From NCBI GenBank assembly GCA_030159075.1, contig BROG01000246.1, positions 248,001 through 312,000 on the forward strand: a stretch of 64,000 nt of DNA, given 5' to 3'. The position numbers and the translations under genes are program-made. This DNA is from Atrina japonica. Lineage: Eukaryota > Mollusca > Bivalvia > Pterioida > Pinnidae. How positions within the stretch are numbered: the stretch's first letter is position 1; every line of letters starts with the position of its first letter. Below, one piece after another: positions 11,661 to 20,659 of this stretch. Below the pieces are notes generated by a model, which was not told the origin of the DNA, searched no databases, and worked only from the letters and a program-made list of their open reading frames with translations.

Positions 11661-12714
11661 ACATACAGGGAGCTGTCTGAGTACCTTTACCATGTAATAC
11701 AGAAACACATACAGGGAGCTGTCATAATACCTTTACAATGTAATACAGAAACACATACAGGGAGTTGTCATAATACCTTTACAATGTAATACAGAAACAC
11801 ATACAGGGAGCTGTCATAATGCCTTTACAATGTAATACAGAAACACATACAGGGAACTGTCATAATACCTTTAGAATGTAATACAAAAACACAAAGGAAC
11901 CTGTCATAATACCTTTACAATGTAATACAGAAACGCATACAGGGAGCTGTCATAATGCCTTTACCATGTAATACAGAAACTTATATATGGAGCTGTCATA
12001 ATACCTTTACAATGTTATACAGAAACACACATTGGGAGCTGTCATAATACTTTACAATGTAATACAGAAACACACAGGAAGCTGCTATAATACCTTTACC
12101 ATGTAATACAGAAATGCTATAATGCATACAGGGAGCTGTCATAATACCTTTACCATGTTATACAGAAACACACATTGGGAGCTGTCATAATACTTTACAA
12201 TGTAATACAGAAACACACAGGAAGCTGCTATAATACCTTTACCATGTAATACAGAAACGCATACAGGGAGCTGTCATAATACCTTTACCATGTTATACAG
12301 AAACACACATTGGGAGCTGTCATAATACTTTACAATGTAATACAGAAACACACAGGAAGCTGCTATAATACCTTTACCATGTAATACAGAAACGCATACA
12401 GGGAGCTGTCATAATACCTTAACAATGTTATATAGAAACACACATTGGGAGCTGTCATAATACTTTACAATGTAATACAGAAACACACAGGAAGCTGCTA
12501 TAATACCTTTACCATGTAATACAGAAACGCATACAGGGAGCTGTCATAATACCTTTACCATGTTATATAGAAACACACATTGGGAGCTGTCATAATACCT
12601 TTACAATGTAATACAGAAACACATACAGGGAGCTGTCATAATACCTTTACAATGTAATACAGAAACACACATAAGAATCTGTCAGAAATCCTTTTACTTA
12701 TAATACAGAAACAC

Positions 12715-13240
12715 CCAGATACAAAACCTGCACCATACACTCATATACAAATCTTGCATCAAACACTCACATACAAAACCTGCACCAAACACTCACATAC
12801 AAAACCTGTTCCAAACACTCACATACAAACCTGTACCAAATACTCACATACAAATTCTGCACCAAATACTCATATACAAATCCTGCACCAAACACTCACA
12901 TACAAAACCTGCACCAAACACTCACATACAAACCTGTACCAAACACTCACACAAAACCTGCACCAAACACTCACATACAAATCCTGCACCAAATACTCAT
13001 ATACAAATCCTGCACCAAACAGTCACACACAAAACCTGTACCAAACACTCACACAAAACCTGCATCAAACACTCACATATTACAAAACCTGCACCAAACA
13101 TTCACATACAAAACCTGTTCCAAACACTCACATACAAAACCTGCACCAAACACTCACATACATGTACAAACCTGTACCAAACACTCACATGCAAAACCTA
13201 CACCAAACACTCACATACAAAACCAGCACCCCTACATCAA
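12715..13240. repeat. Minisatellite, unit about 24 bp
   Basis: About 20 units of the type CTGCACCAAACACTCACATA followed by CAAAAC or CAAAT. The 181-residue plus-strand frame at 12754-13299 is a translation of the array and has no support as a gene. Confidence 0.92.
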
Positions 13241-13561
13241 CTAGAAATCCAGTGCAGTATGTTATTAATTGTGTATTTTTAGATTTTTTCTCACCTTAGT
13301 TTTCCGAAAAAAAAGGAGAATGGTTTTATCTCCTTAAACCTACAATGATTAACATAAGACATCTTGTCACAACAATAAAAGCATTTCCAGTGTTTGTGCA
13401 AGCAAAATGAATTGCTCATAATCCAAGCATGTCCATTGGTCCGTGTCACTTGTGTATAAAGCACATGTGGTTAAGTTTTTAGCAGTGGTCATTTGGCCAC
13501 GTTCGATGATATAAATGTTGTCTATTTCTAGTGAATACCTAGCTATCAACAGACTACAAAC

Positions 13562-13612
13562 CTCTACAAACAGACAAAATTTCTCCCCTGTATCGTCCAT
13601 CAGCTTTTGGAC
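13562..13612 (-). CDS. Candidate small exon, unidentified
   Basis: On the minus strand CTTTTTTAAG at 13614-13613 is a good acceptor, followed by 17 open codons (VQKLMDDTGEKFCLFVE) and a possible donor GAG|GTTTGT. The open frame continues for about 60 more codons past that donor, so the exon may be longer. It could belong to the same gene as 9700-9800, but the phases do not fit without another exon. The peptide looks protein-like; no homologue is known to me. Confidence 0.28.
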
Positions 13613-13917
13613 CTTAAAAAAGCTTGCGTCAGAAATTTCTGTTTTGAATTTCTGCTCTTCTCTCCTTTAACTATCATATTAAAATTATTCTCATCTGTTT
13701 TATCCTCATTATTACTAATTAGTAGCAAGTCATGTAGCTACCATGTATGCCGAAAAATTGACTAATTCCTGGACAAATGCTCAGTAATAAATTGAGTAAA
13801 AAAAAACGTGCAGATTACTTTGGCCATGCTACACACTGACAGCATCAGTACAGAAATGGCAAACCTTGTATATATCCGAGATTTAACCTTTGTAGGTTAA
13901 CTACAGTAAAGTAGGTG

Positions 13918-14125
13918 TTTGTGTTATTGGTGTCTTATGTCACACTCAACAATTTTTCAGTTATTTGGTGGTGGACATTTTTTAGTGGTGCAGAAGAGAG
14001 GCTTTTCCATTCCATTGGTTAACGGGAGGAAACTTTCTGACAAAATTGGTTTAAATTAGGTTTATGCTACAGTGACTGAAAATGTGGCAACTGCTTGCAG
14101 TGGTCGAGTGGCAGAGAATTCCACT
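13918..14125 (+). repeat. Degenerate SINE-like copy
   Basis: Relative of the repeat at 60-285, opposite orientation: CACACTCAACAATTTTTCAG near the start and GGTCGAGTGGCAGAG near the end correspond to its tail and A-box region. It is followed by a GT/TA microsatellite at about 14147-14190. Confidence 0.6.
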
Positions 14126-14710
14126 AACAAATGAGGACTTTGAATATGTGTGTGTGTGTATATATATAAAGTATAGATATATTATATATATATACATGAC
14201 CCCGATTGTGCTGTACTAATTACAACATTCAAAAGCAAAAAAATATCTTCCGGCCAGATCAGGCACAGTAAATAATATTTTACAAGTATAATTTGTATCA
14301 GCAAGCAATGCACAGACGAGTTAGTGATAAAGCGTACATGGACTGTCAGCTATACATACAATGTAGAAGAGGTTGAATTTTAAGTTGCAGACCATATCCT
14401 TACAGTGAGTTATTGTAAAAAAAAAAAAAATAATGTTGATCTCTAAGTAGGCCTTTTGCCCCTAAGTATCTAAATGGTATGGTCTTTTCTTTTGTCTCAG
14501 ACCAGTCTATTATGGTTTGTAGTGTTGAAAGGGTTAAAAGTGAGGAATTTCATAAAATTTTACTTTTTTTCTGTCAAAAAATGTTTATTTGATGGAAAAT
14601 GTCATTGTTTTCTTTTTTTTTAAATGGTGTATTATGCTACATAAAACCATTTTTTAGGGATGTATTTAGTGACAATTTTAAATGGTAGAGGCGAGAACTC
14701 GATTACAATA

Positions 14711-14967
14711 TTAGGTATTTTCATTATCCAGAGTTACCACCCCAAGTAGCAGGTATCAATTGTGATGTCATTTGTTTGTGCGTAAAATGAGGAAAGTTAT
14801 CAATTGTGACATCATATGTTTGTGCGTAAAATGAGAAAAGTTATCAATTGTGACATCATATGTTTGTGTGAAAACAAAATTGTTTTCTCACATAAAGACA
14901 TGATGTCACAATCGACACCTGCTGACATGGGAGATAACTCTGACTAACGAAAAGACAAAATACCCAG
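14711..14967. mobile_element. Hairpin MITE with internal 45-bp triplication
   Basis: The left arm (TTAGGTATTTTCATTATCC, then GAGTTACC, AGCAGGTATCAATTGTGATG) is mirrored by the right arm (GTCACAATCGACACCTGCT, GATAACTC, AAATACCCA), giving inverted ends of over 60 bp. Between them, a 45-bp piece with TTATCAATTGTGACATCATA is present three times in a row. Confidence 0.8.
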
Positions 14968-15075
14968 AGATCACCAGCTTTCCACAAGTAAACTGGCAAC
15001 CTCTCTAACAAAATAAGCTGAGGTTCAAGCAGGGCTCAAACCCTTGCTGTCTAGAGGTGAGACTTCATGGTTTAA
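14968..15075. repeat. SINE-like fragment
   Basis: Partial relative of the 60-285 repeat: CTTTCCACAAGTAAACTGGC, then AGCTGAGGTTC and GCTCAAACCC, ending near GGTTTAAATCAC. Confidence 0.5.
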
Positions 15076-15668
15076 ATCACTTTTGTATTGATGATATTAT
15101 ACAATTATTGACTGGGTCTGAGGGCAACAGAAATTTTGTTGGCACCTGAGGTCTTGACTATTGCCTGACATGAAGAGATTTATAAAAAAAAATGAAGCAA
15201 AATTGATCGTAGTTAAGGCTGGTCATACTTTACTCACTTTTTATCTCAAAATAAAATATTTGGTTGCCATAGCTACTAATTAAAAGGCTGATCTTGATGG
15301 TCTTTTTACTATTTAAGATAAATATGAGTGCCACCTCACTTTAACGATAGTGTATGTTAAAGGGAGACAACTCTGCATTGACTGAAGCAGTTACAAGAAA
15401 CAATGCAAATAATTTGTATCTGCATATTAAAAAGAGAAGAAAAAAAAAACAGCTTTGGTTCAAAGATTCCTTGGAAACTACATGTATAAATAAGTTCAAT
15501 GTGTGTAACAAGAATGGAAATGTGATATTTCTTTGGATTTTTTTTTGATTGATGTGTAAAATGCTTCGAGAAAAATGAAAAGAATTACTTCGTTAACATA
15601 TTATGTAATCAGTTACTGACATGTCTACTTACTGCCGATTATAATTAAAACTTATCAAGATTTGATAT

Positions 15669-15902
15669 ATGGATGCCCATTTTTACATTTTAGATGCTGA
15701 GAACCAAAGAAATATTACTTTTCCCTTTTCTGGTAGCAGGCTTACAGCGACAAGCAAGTATAGTGATACAGAGTACATTTGTACTAAGAGAAAAGCTGTA
15801 GAAGATTTACAAACTGACAAAGCATTGTTACAAATATTCTCACCTACTTTGAACAGTGGAGGGCATATGGCTTGGATTCCACAAACCTATGTACGTATAT
15901 AA
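15669..15902 (+). CDS. Candidate exon or small ORF, unidentified
   Basis: A 77-codon open frame starts at ATG 15669. A strong acceptor (TTTTTACATTTTAG) inside it ends at 15693. From there the peptide looks natural: AENQRNITFPFSGSRLT, then YICTKRKAVEDLQTDKALLQ, and GGHMAWIPQTY. The 3' end runs into the minisatellite that begins at 15884, so a donor could be CCTAT|GTACGT, which is weak. The reverse strand is closed here. It could be an exon of an unrecognised plus-strand gene, or a fossil. Confidence 0.3.
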   Translation: MDAHFYILDAENQRNITFPFSGSRLTATSKYSDTEYICTKRKAVEDLQTDKALLQIFSPTLNSGGHMAWIPQTYVRI

Positions 15903-16132
15903 TCACATAAATTGAAAAAAAACTTGGTCATCTTAACAAGACCCTATGTACGTATATAATCATATAAGTTGAAAAAACTCTGTCATCTTAATAAGATCTT
16001 ATGTATGTATATAATCATATAAGTTGAAAAAACTCTGTCATCTTAATAAGATCTTATGTATGTATATAATCATATAAGTTGAAAAAAACTTGGTCATCTT
16101 AACAAGACCCTATGTACGTATATAATCATATA

Positions 16133-16312
16133 AAGTAAAACCTGTATATAGGGGCCACCCAAGGGGCCCAGGAAATATTGGCCTTTATGTGCCGGTGACC
16201 CTTATACACAGGTTCAATTCAGTTGAAGTATGCAGTTATGGTACTTTTCAAAACTGGCCTTTATAGACAGGAAATCCTTATATAGAGGTGTCTGCTATAG
16301 CAGGTTTTACAA
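16133..16312. mobile_element. CAGT-type MITE (family with CTTGTATATA ends)
   Basis: The left end AAGTAAAACCTGTATATA mirrors the right end AGCAGGTTTTACAAAG. Internal CCTTTATAGACAGG-like words are shared with 17035-17178, 19400-19552 and 56903-57063. Confidence 0.7.
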
Positions 16313-16474
16313 AGAAATATGAAACTTGTCCAATTATTTGTTTACTCCGTAACTTTATAAAACTGAATTCGGGTTCTGGATTTCAAGCAAAGCGTTGTCA
16401 TTCAAACTTCCCATTTTGTCTACTGCTGTCATTTAAACCATCCGCAATTACCAAAATTTCGCATAATACCAGTT

Positions 16475-16684
16475 TTACACTTTGAATGTCAGAGATCGCA
16501 TTAAATCAAAGAAATTGTCCAAATTGTCGGTTTCAATAAAGCATCTGTATAAGGCATATGTATCACTCGTACTCATAATGCCTGTTTCCTGATCTCGCAG
16601 TTTTAACAGTAAATCTTGATTTGACAGTGAGTAACAAATTTTGAAACATTGTTTCTTTTCCACTATTAATACATCAGACAGGTT
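16475..16684 (-). CDS. Candidate exon or ORF, unidentified
   Basis: Minus-strand open frame of about 70 codons between stops. Its peptide has natural composition: SDVLIVEKKQCFKICYSLSN, then DLLLKLRDQETG, and TYALYRCFIETDNLDNFFDL, ending MRSLTFKV and TAA. A possible acceptor TTAATAG lies at 16664-16663 and a possible donor AAA|GTGTAA at 16481. It may belong to the minus-strand gene ending at 6588, or be a captured fragment. I recognise no family. Confidence 0.3.
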   Translation of the reverse strand, partial: NLSDVLIVEKKQCFKICYSLSNQDLLLKLRDQETGIMSTSDTYALYRCFIETDNLDNFFDLMRSLTFKV

Positions 16685-17034
16685 TACAAAGTAATTAAGT
16701 CAGTACAAACAGCTATATACATCGTAGATAACTTTGCATAATGGAGTATTTTACCATTTTTTGCAATCTATTCAAAATGTGCATCATGAAAGAAAAAATG
16801 TCAAAATAAAGGCACCCTGTACTCCAATTACCCGCGCCCGGCGCCCTTTTTAGGTCAAATACGGTATATTGAAAAAAAACTCGGTCATCTTAACAAGAAT
16901 CTATGTACCTACATAATCATATAAGTTGAAAAAACTCGGTCATTTTAACAAGAACCTATGTACTTATATAATCATAAATGTTGAAAAAACTCTTTACAAG
17001 AATCTATGCATGTATTAAATAATCAAATACATTG

Positions 17035-17178
17035 AAACTTGTACGTATATAAAGACTGCCTTAAGGACACAACAAAACCTTTATAGGTCTTTATAGGGAG
17101 GTGGTTTTTATATAGAGGTTGATTTGTACACAAATAGTACTACTGGGGACAGGTGGTCGCTAAAGCAGGTTTTAATGT
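17035..17178. mobile_element. CAGT-type MITE (CTTGTATATA family)
   Basis: Starts AAACTTGTACGTATATAAAG and ends AAAGCAGGTTTTA. The interior GGTTGATTTGTACACAAAT is shared with 19400-19552 and 56903-57063. Confidence 0.7.
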
Positions 17179-17547
17179 ATGTTGAAAAAACTCAAGCCAT
17201 CTTAACAAGAACCTATGTATGTAACTATGTATTTAATCATATAAAAAAAAAACTCAGTCATCTTAACAAGAACCTATGTATGTAACATATAAAAAAAAAA
17301 CTCAGTCATCTTAACGAGAACCTATGTATGTAACATATAAAAAAAAAACTCAGTCATCTTAACGAGAACCTATGTATGTAACATATAAAAAAAAAAAACT
17401 CAGTCAAGCTTAACAATCTATGTATGTAACATATAAAAAAAAAACTCAGTCATCTTAACGAGAACCTATGTATGTAACATATAAAAAAAAAACTCAGTCA
17501 TCTTAACGAGAACCTATGTACATATAAAGTATGCATATAAGTGTTAA

Positions 17548-17710
17548 CAGTCAAACTAATGTCTATAAAGGTCACTAATGTGCCCCTTAACAGACAGACT
17601 TTGTATAGAAGTTTACTCCATATAAAAAGTTAGCAAAGATTATGTATGAATGGCCTTTATAGACAGGTGCCCTTTATAACAGAAGTGGCCCTTAAATGCA
17701 AGTTTGACTG
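17548..17710. mobile_element. CAGT-type MITE
   Basis: The left end CAGTCAAACTAATGTCT mirrors the right end CAAGTTTGACTG, which is followed by TA. Interior words such as TTATAGACAGGTGCCC are like those of the CTTGTATATA family. Confidence 0.65.
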
Positions 17711-17801
17711 TAGAATGGTTTGCGCGTGTTAATTCTTCTACTTGTAAACTGACAAGTTAACAACAACAACAAAATAATACTGATTTTTTAAACAAATCTT
17801 A

Positions 17802-17964
17802 CAGTGGAGCCCATCTTGAGAAACCAATATCATGAATGACCACCTAACTTGTGAAACCACAATCTGAAAACCACTTGATTGAATATTCCTTTTCTGAGAC
17901 CACCTGTCTTGATTGGCCACATTTCAGTGGCAGATAGGTTGGTCTCTTAAGGCAGGTTACATTG
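17802..17964. mobile_element. CAGT-type MITE (GAACCTGTCTT family), 163 bp
   Basis: Begins CAGTGGAGCCCATCTTGAGA and ends AGGCAGGTTACATTG, with TA on both sides. It is the unexpanded form of the elements at 43160-44130 and 58103-58726. Confidence 0.8.
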
Positions 17965-18209
17965 TACAGATTTTTGTGATACATATCTAGGTTTATGCTA
18001 TTGCAAAGTATTAACAAACCAAATAAAAAATGTTTAATGATCCAGTTACCTTGGAAATGTGAAAATGTGAAAATAATTTGAATCCAAACTAAAGGATGAA
18101 AATAAAAAAATTAAATGTAAAAAAAAATCACCCCTCCAAGGTATTATATCAAATTGTCAATTTCTTGTTCAGGTTAATAAAATACCATTTTGATTTTAAA
18201 CCCTGAAAA

Positions 18210-18990
18210 GTTTTGTTTTACCATAATAAGCAACAGATTCATTTGTCAAAATATCGTACTGGAATAAATTTTATTGTTCAAGAGACGACATGTATACCTT
18301 TGAGATATCCAGAGTTCGAGATAAGGCCAAAAAACAAAATGTGTGTGTTTCCGGTTACCCGACAGACCCTACTACTTTTTATTCTATCAAAATTCGGAAC
18401 TTTGAAGTTACGTCATCGATTTTAGATGTAGTGTGGCTCAGCCCATTTGATGATTGGTGTCATGATGCACTTAATTCAATTAGAGTGCCGTCAAATCAAA
18501 CATTCAACTGATTTAGATTATTGGTCAAAGGAAATTCAATTTCAAATTACATTTATGATAATAATAAATTAATATGACGAGCGTGCTTGCCTTAGAATTG
18601 GGGTCTTGCTCCCACAACCAAGAACCCAAGAGGATTATTGTGCCAATTCCTGACCACAACACATTTTCTGAACTTTTGATCAGTATCACAACAAACGAAA
18701 GGTGAATACCACCGGTTCTACTTCTACATGTTCTACTTCGAGTTCTTTCAGTTTCATTGTACGAGGGAAGGCAACCAATAATACAGGGAGACAGGAACAT
18801 GATGTGTTACTTAATGTCTCTGTAGGAGAAGTTGTTCACCTCTTCAATGTTTGCAGTTACACATTTCATTGCGAATAAAAAAAAATGATGACATTAAATC
18901 CTCTGATGACATAGCCTGGATAGACCTATACCTTAATCTTTTCTTCAAATTTCATTCTGGAGAAATTTACTGTCATTATGCATAAAATGT
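18210..18990 (+). other. ORF-rich anonymous segment, possible exon or decayed element
   Basis: Three overlapping plus-strand frames look protein-like. One from ATG 18574 gives KRIIVPIPDHNTFSELLIS up to a possible donor at 18701 (GAAAG|GTGAAT). Another, from an acceptor TTTTGATCAG, reads SSFSFIVRGKATNNTGRQEH then LLNVSVGEVVHLFNV and stops near 18875. A third around 18290-18511 reads YTFEISRVRDKAKKQN. The use of different frames side by side suggests a frameshifted fossil. The words CCGGTTACCCGACAGACCC look repeat-like. No function is assigned. Confidence 0.3.
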
Positions 18991-19399
18991 TTAATACATT
19001 AAATCATTTTGATATCGTTTGATTAAAATGTCCGTATTTTATACAATGTCAGAATTATTTGTATATAAGTATACTTTGTTCAGAAAAAAAAAGAAAAAAG
19101 AAAAAAAGAGTGTTTGCCGACCTACCTACCCTTATTTTTGGGGACATGTAAACGGAGACACACAAATTTTTTCTTTAGCCTAACCGAAATATTTATGATA
19201 TTTATCTATCCATAGAAATCGGGACCTGCCGTTCTGCATTTACATAACTGAAATTTCGACTCATCCGATTTCATCATAACATCAGTACTTATATTTTGTT
19301 CTTACCGGACCAAATTTTACTGTACTGCATAGTATGTAAAGACATTTTACAAAATACTCATTGAATATCAAACAGATTTTGTGTCTAAGATTAAGAATA

Positions 19400-19552
19400 C
19401 AGTGAAACTTGTATATAAAGACCCCCTTAAGGACACAGCAAAACCGGTCTTTATAGGGAGGTGGTCTTTATAGAGAGGTTGATTTGTACACAAATGGTAC
19501 TATTAGGACCAGGTAGTTTATACACAGGTGATTGCTAAAGCAGGTTTTACTG
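19400..19552. mobile_element. CAGT-type MITE (CTTGTATATA family), 153 bp, TA duplication
   Basis: Starts CAGTGAAACTTGTATATAAA and ends AGCAGGTTTTACTG, with TA at 19398-19399 and 19553-19554. Confidence 0.85.
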
Positions 19553-19580
19553 TAAATCATATATTTTCTAATTAATAATA

Positions 19581-19757
19581 CAGTTGAACCTGTCTTGAGA
19601 GACCATCCAATCTGCCACTGAAATGTGATCTCTAAAGACAGGTGGTCTCTCAAAAGAGGTTTCTTTAAAGGATTATGTAACCAAGTGGTTTTCAGACTGT
19701 GGTCTTAAAAGACAGGTGGCCTTTCATGAGAGTGGTCTTTCAGTACAGATCCCACTG
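19581..19757. mobile_element. CAGT-type MITE (GAACCTGTCTT family), 177 bp, TA duplication
   Basis: Starts CAGTTGAACCTGTCTTGAGA and ends GTACAGATCCCACTG, with TA at 19579-19580 and 19758-19759. It contains single, unexpanded GGTCTCTCAAAAGAGG-like motifs. Confidence 0.85.
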
Positions 19758-19777
19758 TAACAGAAACATATGAAGTA

Positions 19778-20456
19778 CAGGTGACACTCGATACCTCGAA
19801 GTCCACGGGACCACTGAAAAAATTCCGAGGTTTTTAAGAGTTCCAGAAACTGACATTTCAACTGATGTAGGTTTTTTTTTAGTATATCATACAAAATAAG
19901 GGATGTCTGGAATTTTGTTTTCGTAATTAACATGAAATTTTGTTTTCATAAACAATCCTTGTACCTAGTTTTCAAACATATAAAAAGAACGTGTAAATAC
20001 ATTATCTTTATTATGTATCCAATTAGGATACAAAGGGTTGTCGACATATAAGGCCCAAAATGTTGCTGTAGGCCTACCCTACAGTATCGCTTGATCTAAA
20101 AGTTAAAATACCACTTGGCCGTGACACTTGTACTCGAAATCGTAGCCTATGATGCATCTTTATACAGTTCTTCTGTTTTGATTGATCTTTATTAATTTAC
20201 AATCCTGTCAATCACTTCTCGATTAGGTCAGGACCTACTTGTCACTCGGTCACCTTTTGTTCTACATTCCAGATAAGGATCCTGGTATTGTTCTAGCCTA
20301 CGGCATTTAATTTTTACAAGTTCACCAAAAAATACTCGAACTTTGAGGTTTTTCGAGAGTAAAACATATATGGAATATACAAATCAGGATTTCAAATCAA
20401 CTTCAAGTTTTCAAGAACTTCGAGATTTCAACATTCGAGCCATTGAGAGTCACCTG
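19778..20456. mobile_element. MITE, 679 bp, TA duplication
   Basis: Starts CAGGTGACACTCGATACC and ends with the complement GAGAGTCACCTG. TA occurs on each side (19776-19777 and 20457-20458). Inner inverted words involve CCTCGAAGT and ACTTCGAG. It lies immediately 3' of the cyclase stop codon. Confidence 0.82.
20188..20193 (-). terminator. Possible poly(A) signal for the guanylate cyclase
   Basis: AATAAA on the minus strand, about 350 nt past the stop codon. It lies inside the MITE at 19778-20456, so the element may supply the 3' end. A second AATAAA is at 20012-20007. Neither is confirmed. Confidence 0.3.
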
Positions 20457-20539
20457 TAATTCATTACCAATATCGACTCAAAATCGATTTCTTGAACAGC
20501 TAAGAAAACAGAAAAATAAAAATATCTAAAAAGAAGCTC

Positions 20540-20659
20540 TCACTTGTACTGAGTCTGTAATTTCTTTGTTCTTTCCGCCCGAAGTTTCTCACAGAGTTGT
20601 ATTGTTTTGGCCTCGCCTTCCTTACCAGCTAACCAATAGGTTTTCATCTCTCCTTTTCC
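20540..20659 (-). CDS. Guanylate cyclase exon 10 (terminal)
   Basis: Codons 631-669 plus TGA. The acceptor is CTTTTTAAG, and the exon starts [16 protein letters not shown], the conserved class III ending (KGKG-x-M-x-TYWL), in phase 0 with exon 9. The tail is basic and helical: [18 protein letters not shown]. It is 15.2 kb from exon 9. Confidence 0.93.
   Translation of the reverse strand, partial: GKGEMKTYWLAGKEGEAKTIQLCEKLRAERTKKLQTQYK

Larger units (their letters stand above)
10690..12690. repeat. Minisatellite, unit about 45-50 bp with a 135-bp higher-order repeat
   Basis: Units read CATACAGGGAGCTGTCATAA, TACCTTTACAATGTAATACA, GAAACA. The first unit end (up to 10764) is separated from the main array (from 11661) by a hAT insertion. 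Between about 12071 and 12560 units form a higher-order pattern: the variant CACACAGGAAGC recurs at 12214, 12349 and 12484, spaced exactly 135 bp. Confidence 0.92.
15884..17530. repeat. Minisatellite in three blocks, unit about 45-57 bp
   Basis: Units contain CCTATGTACGTATATAATCA, then TTGAAAAAACTCGGTCATCT and TAACAAGA. Blocks are 15884-16132, 16868-17000 and 17170-17530; later units have a poly-A run and lose the TATATAATCA part. MITEs at 16133-16312 and 17035-17178 separate the blocks. Confidence 0.88.

Noticed and set aside
12754..13299. 181-residue open frame on the plus strand
   Set aside because: It is the translation of a 24-bp minisatellite; the peptide is a degenerate repeat of the unit and has no start or splice context.
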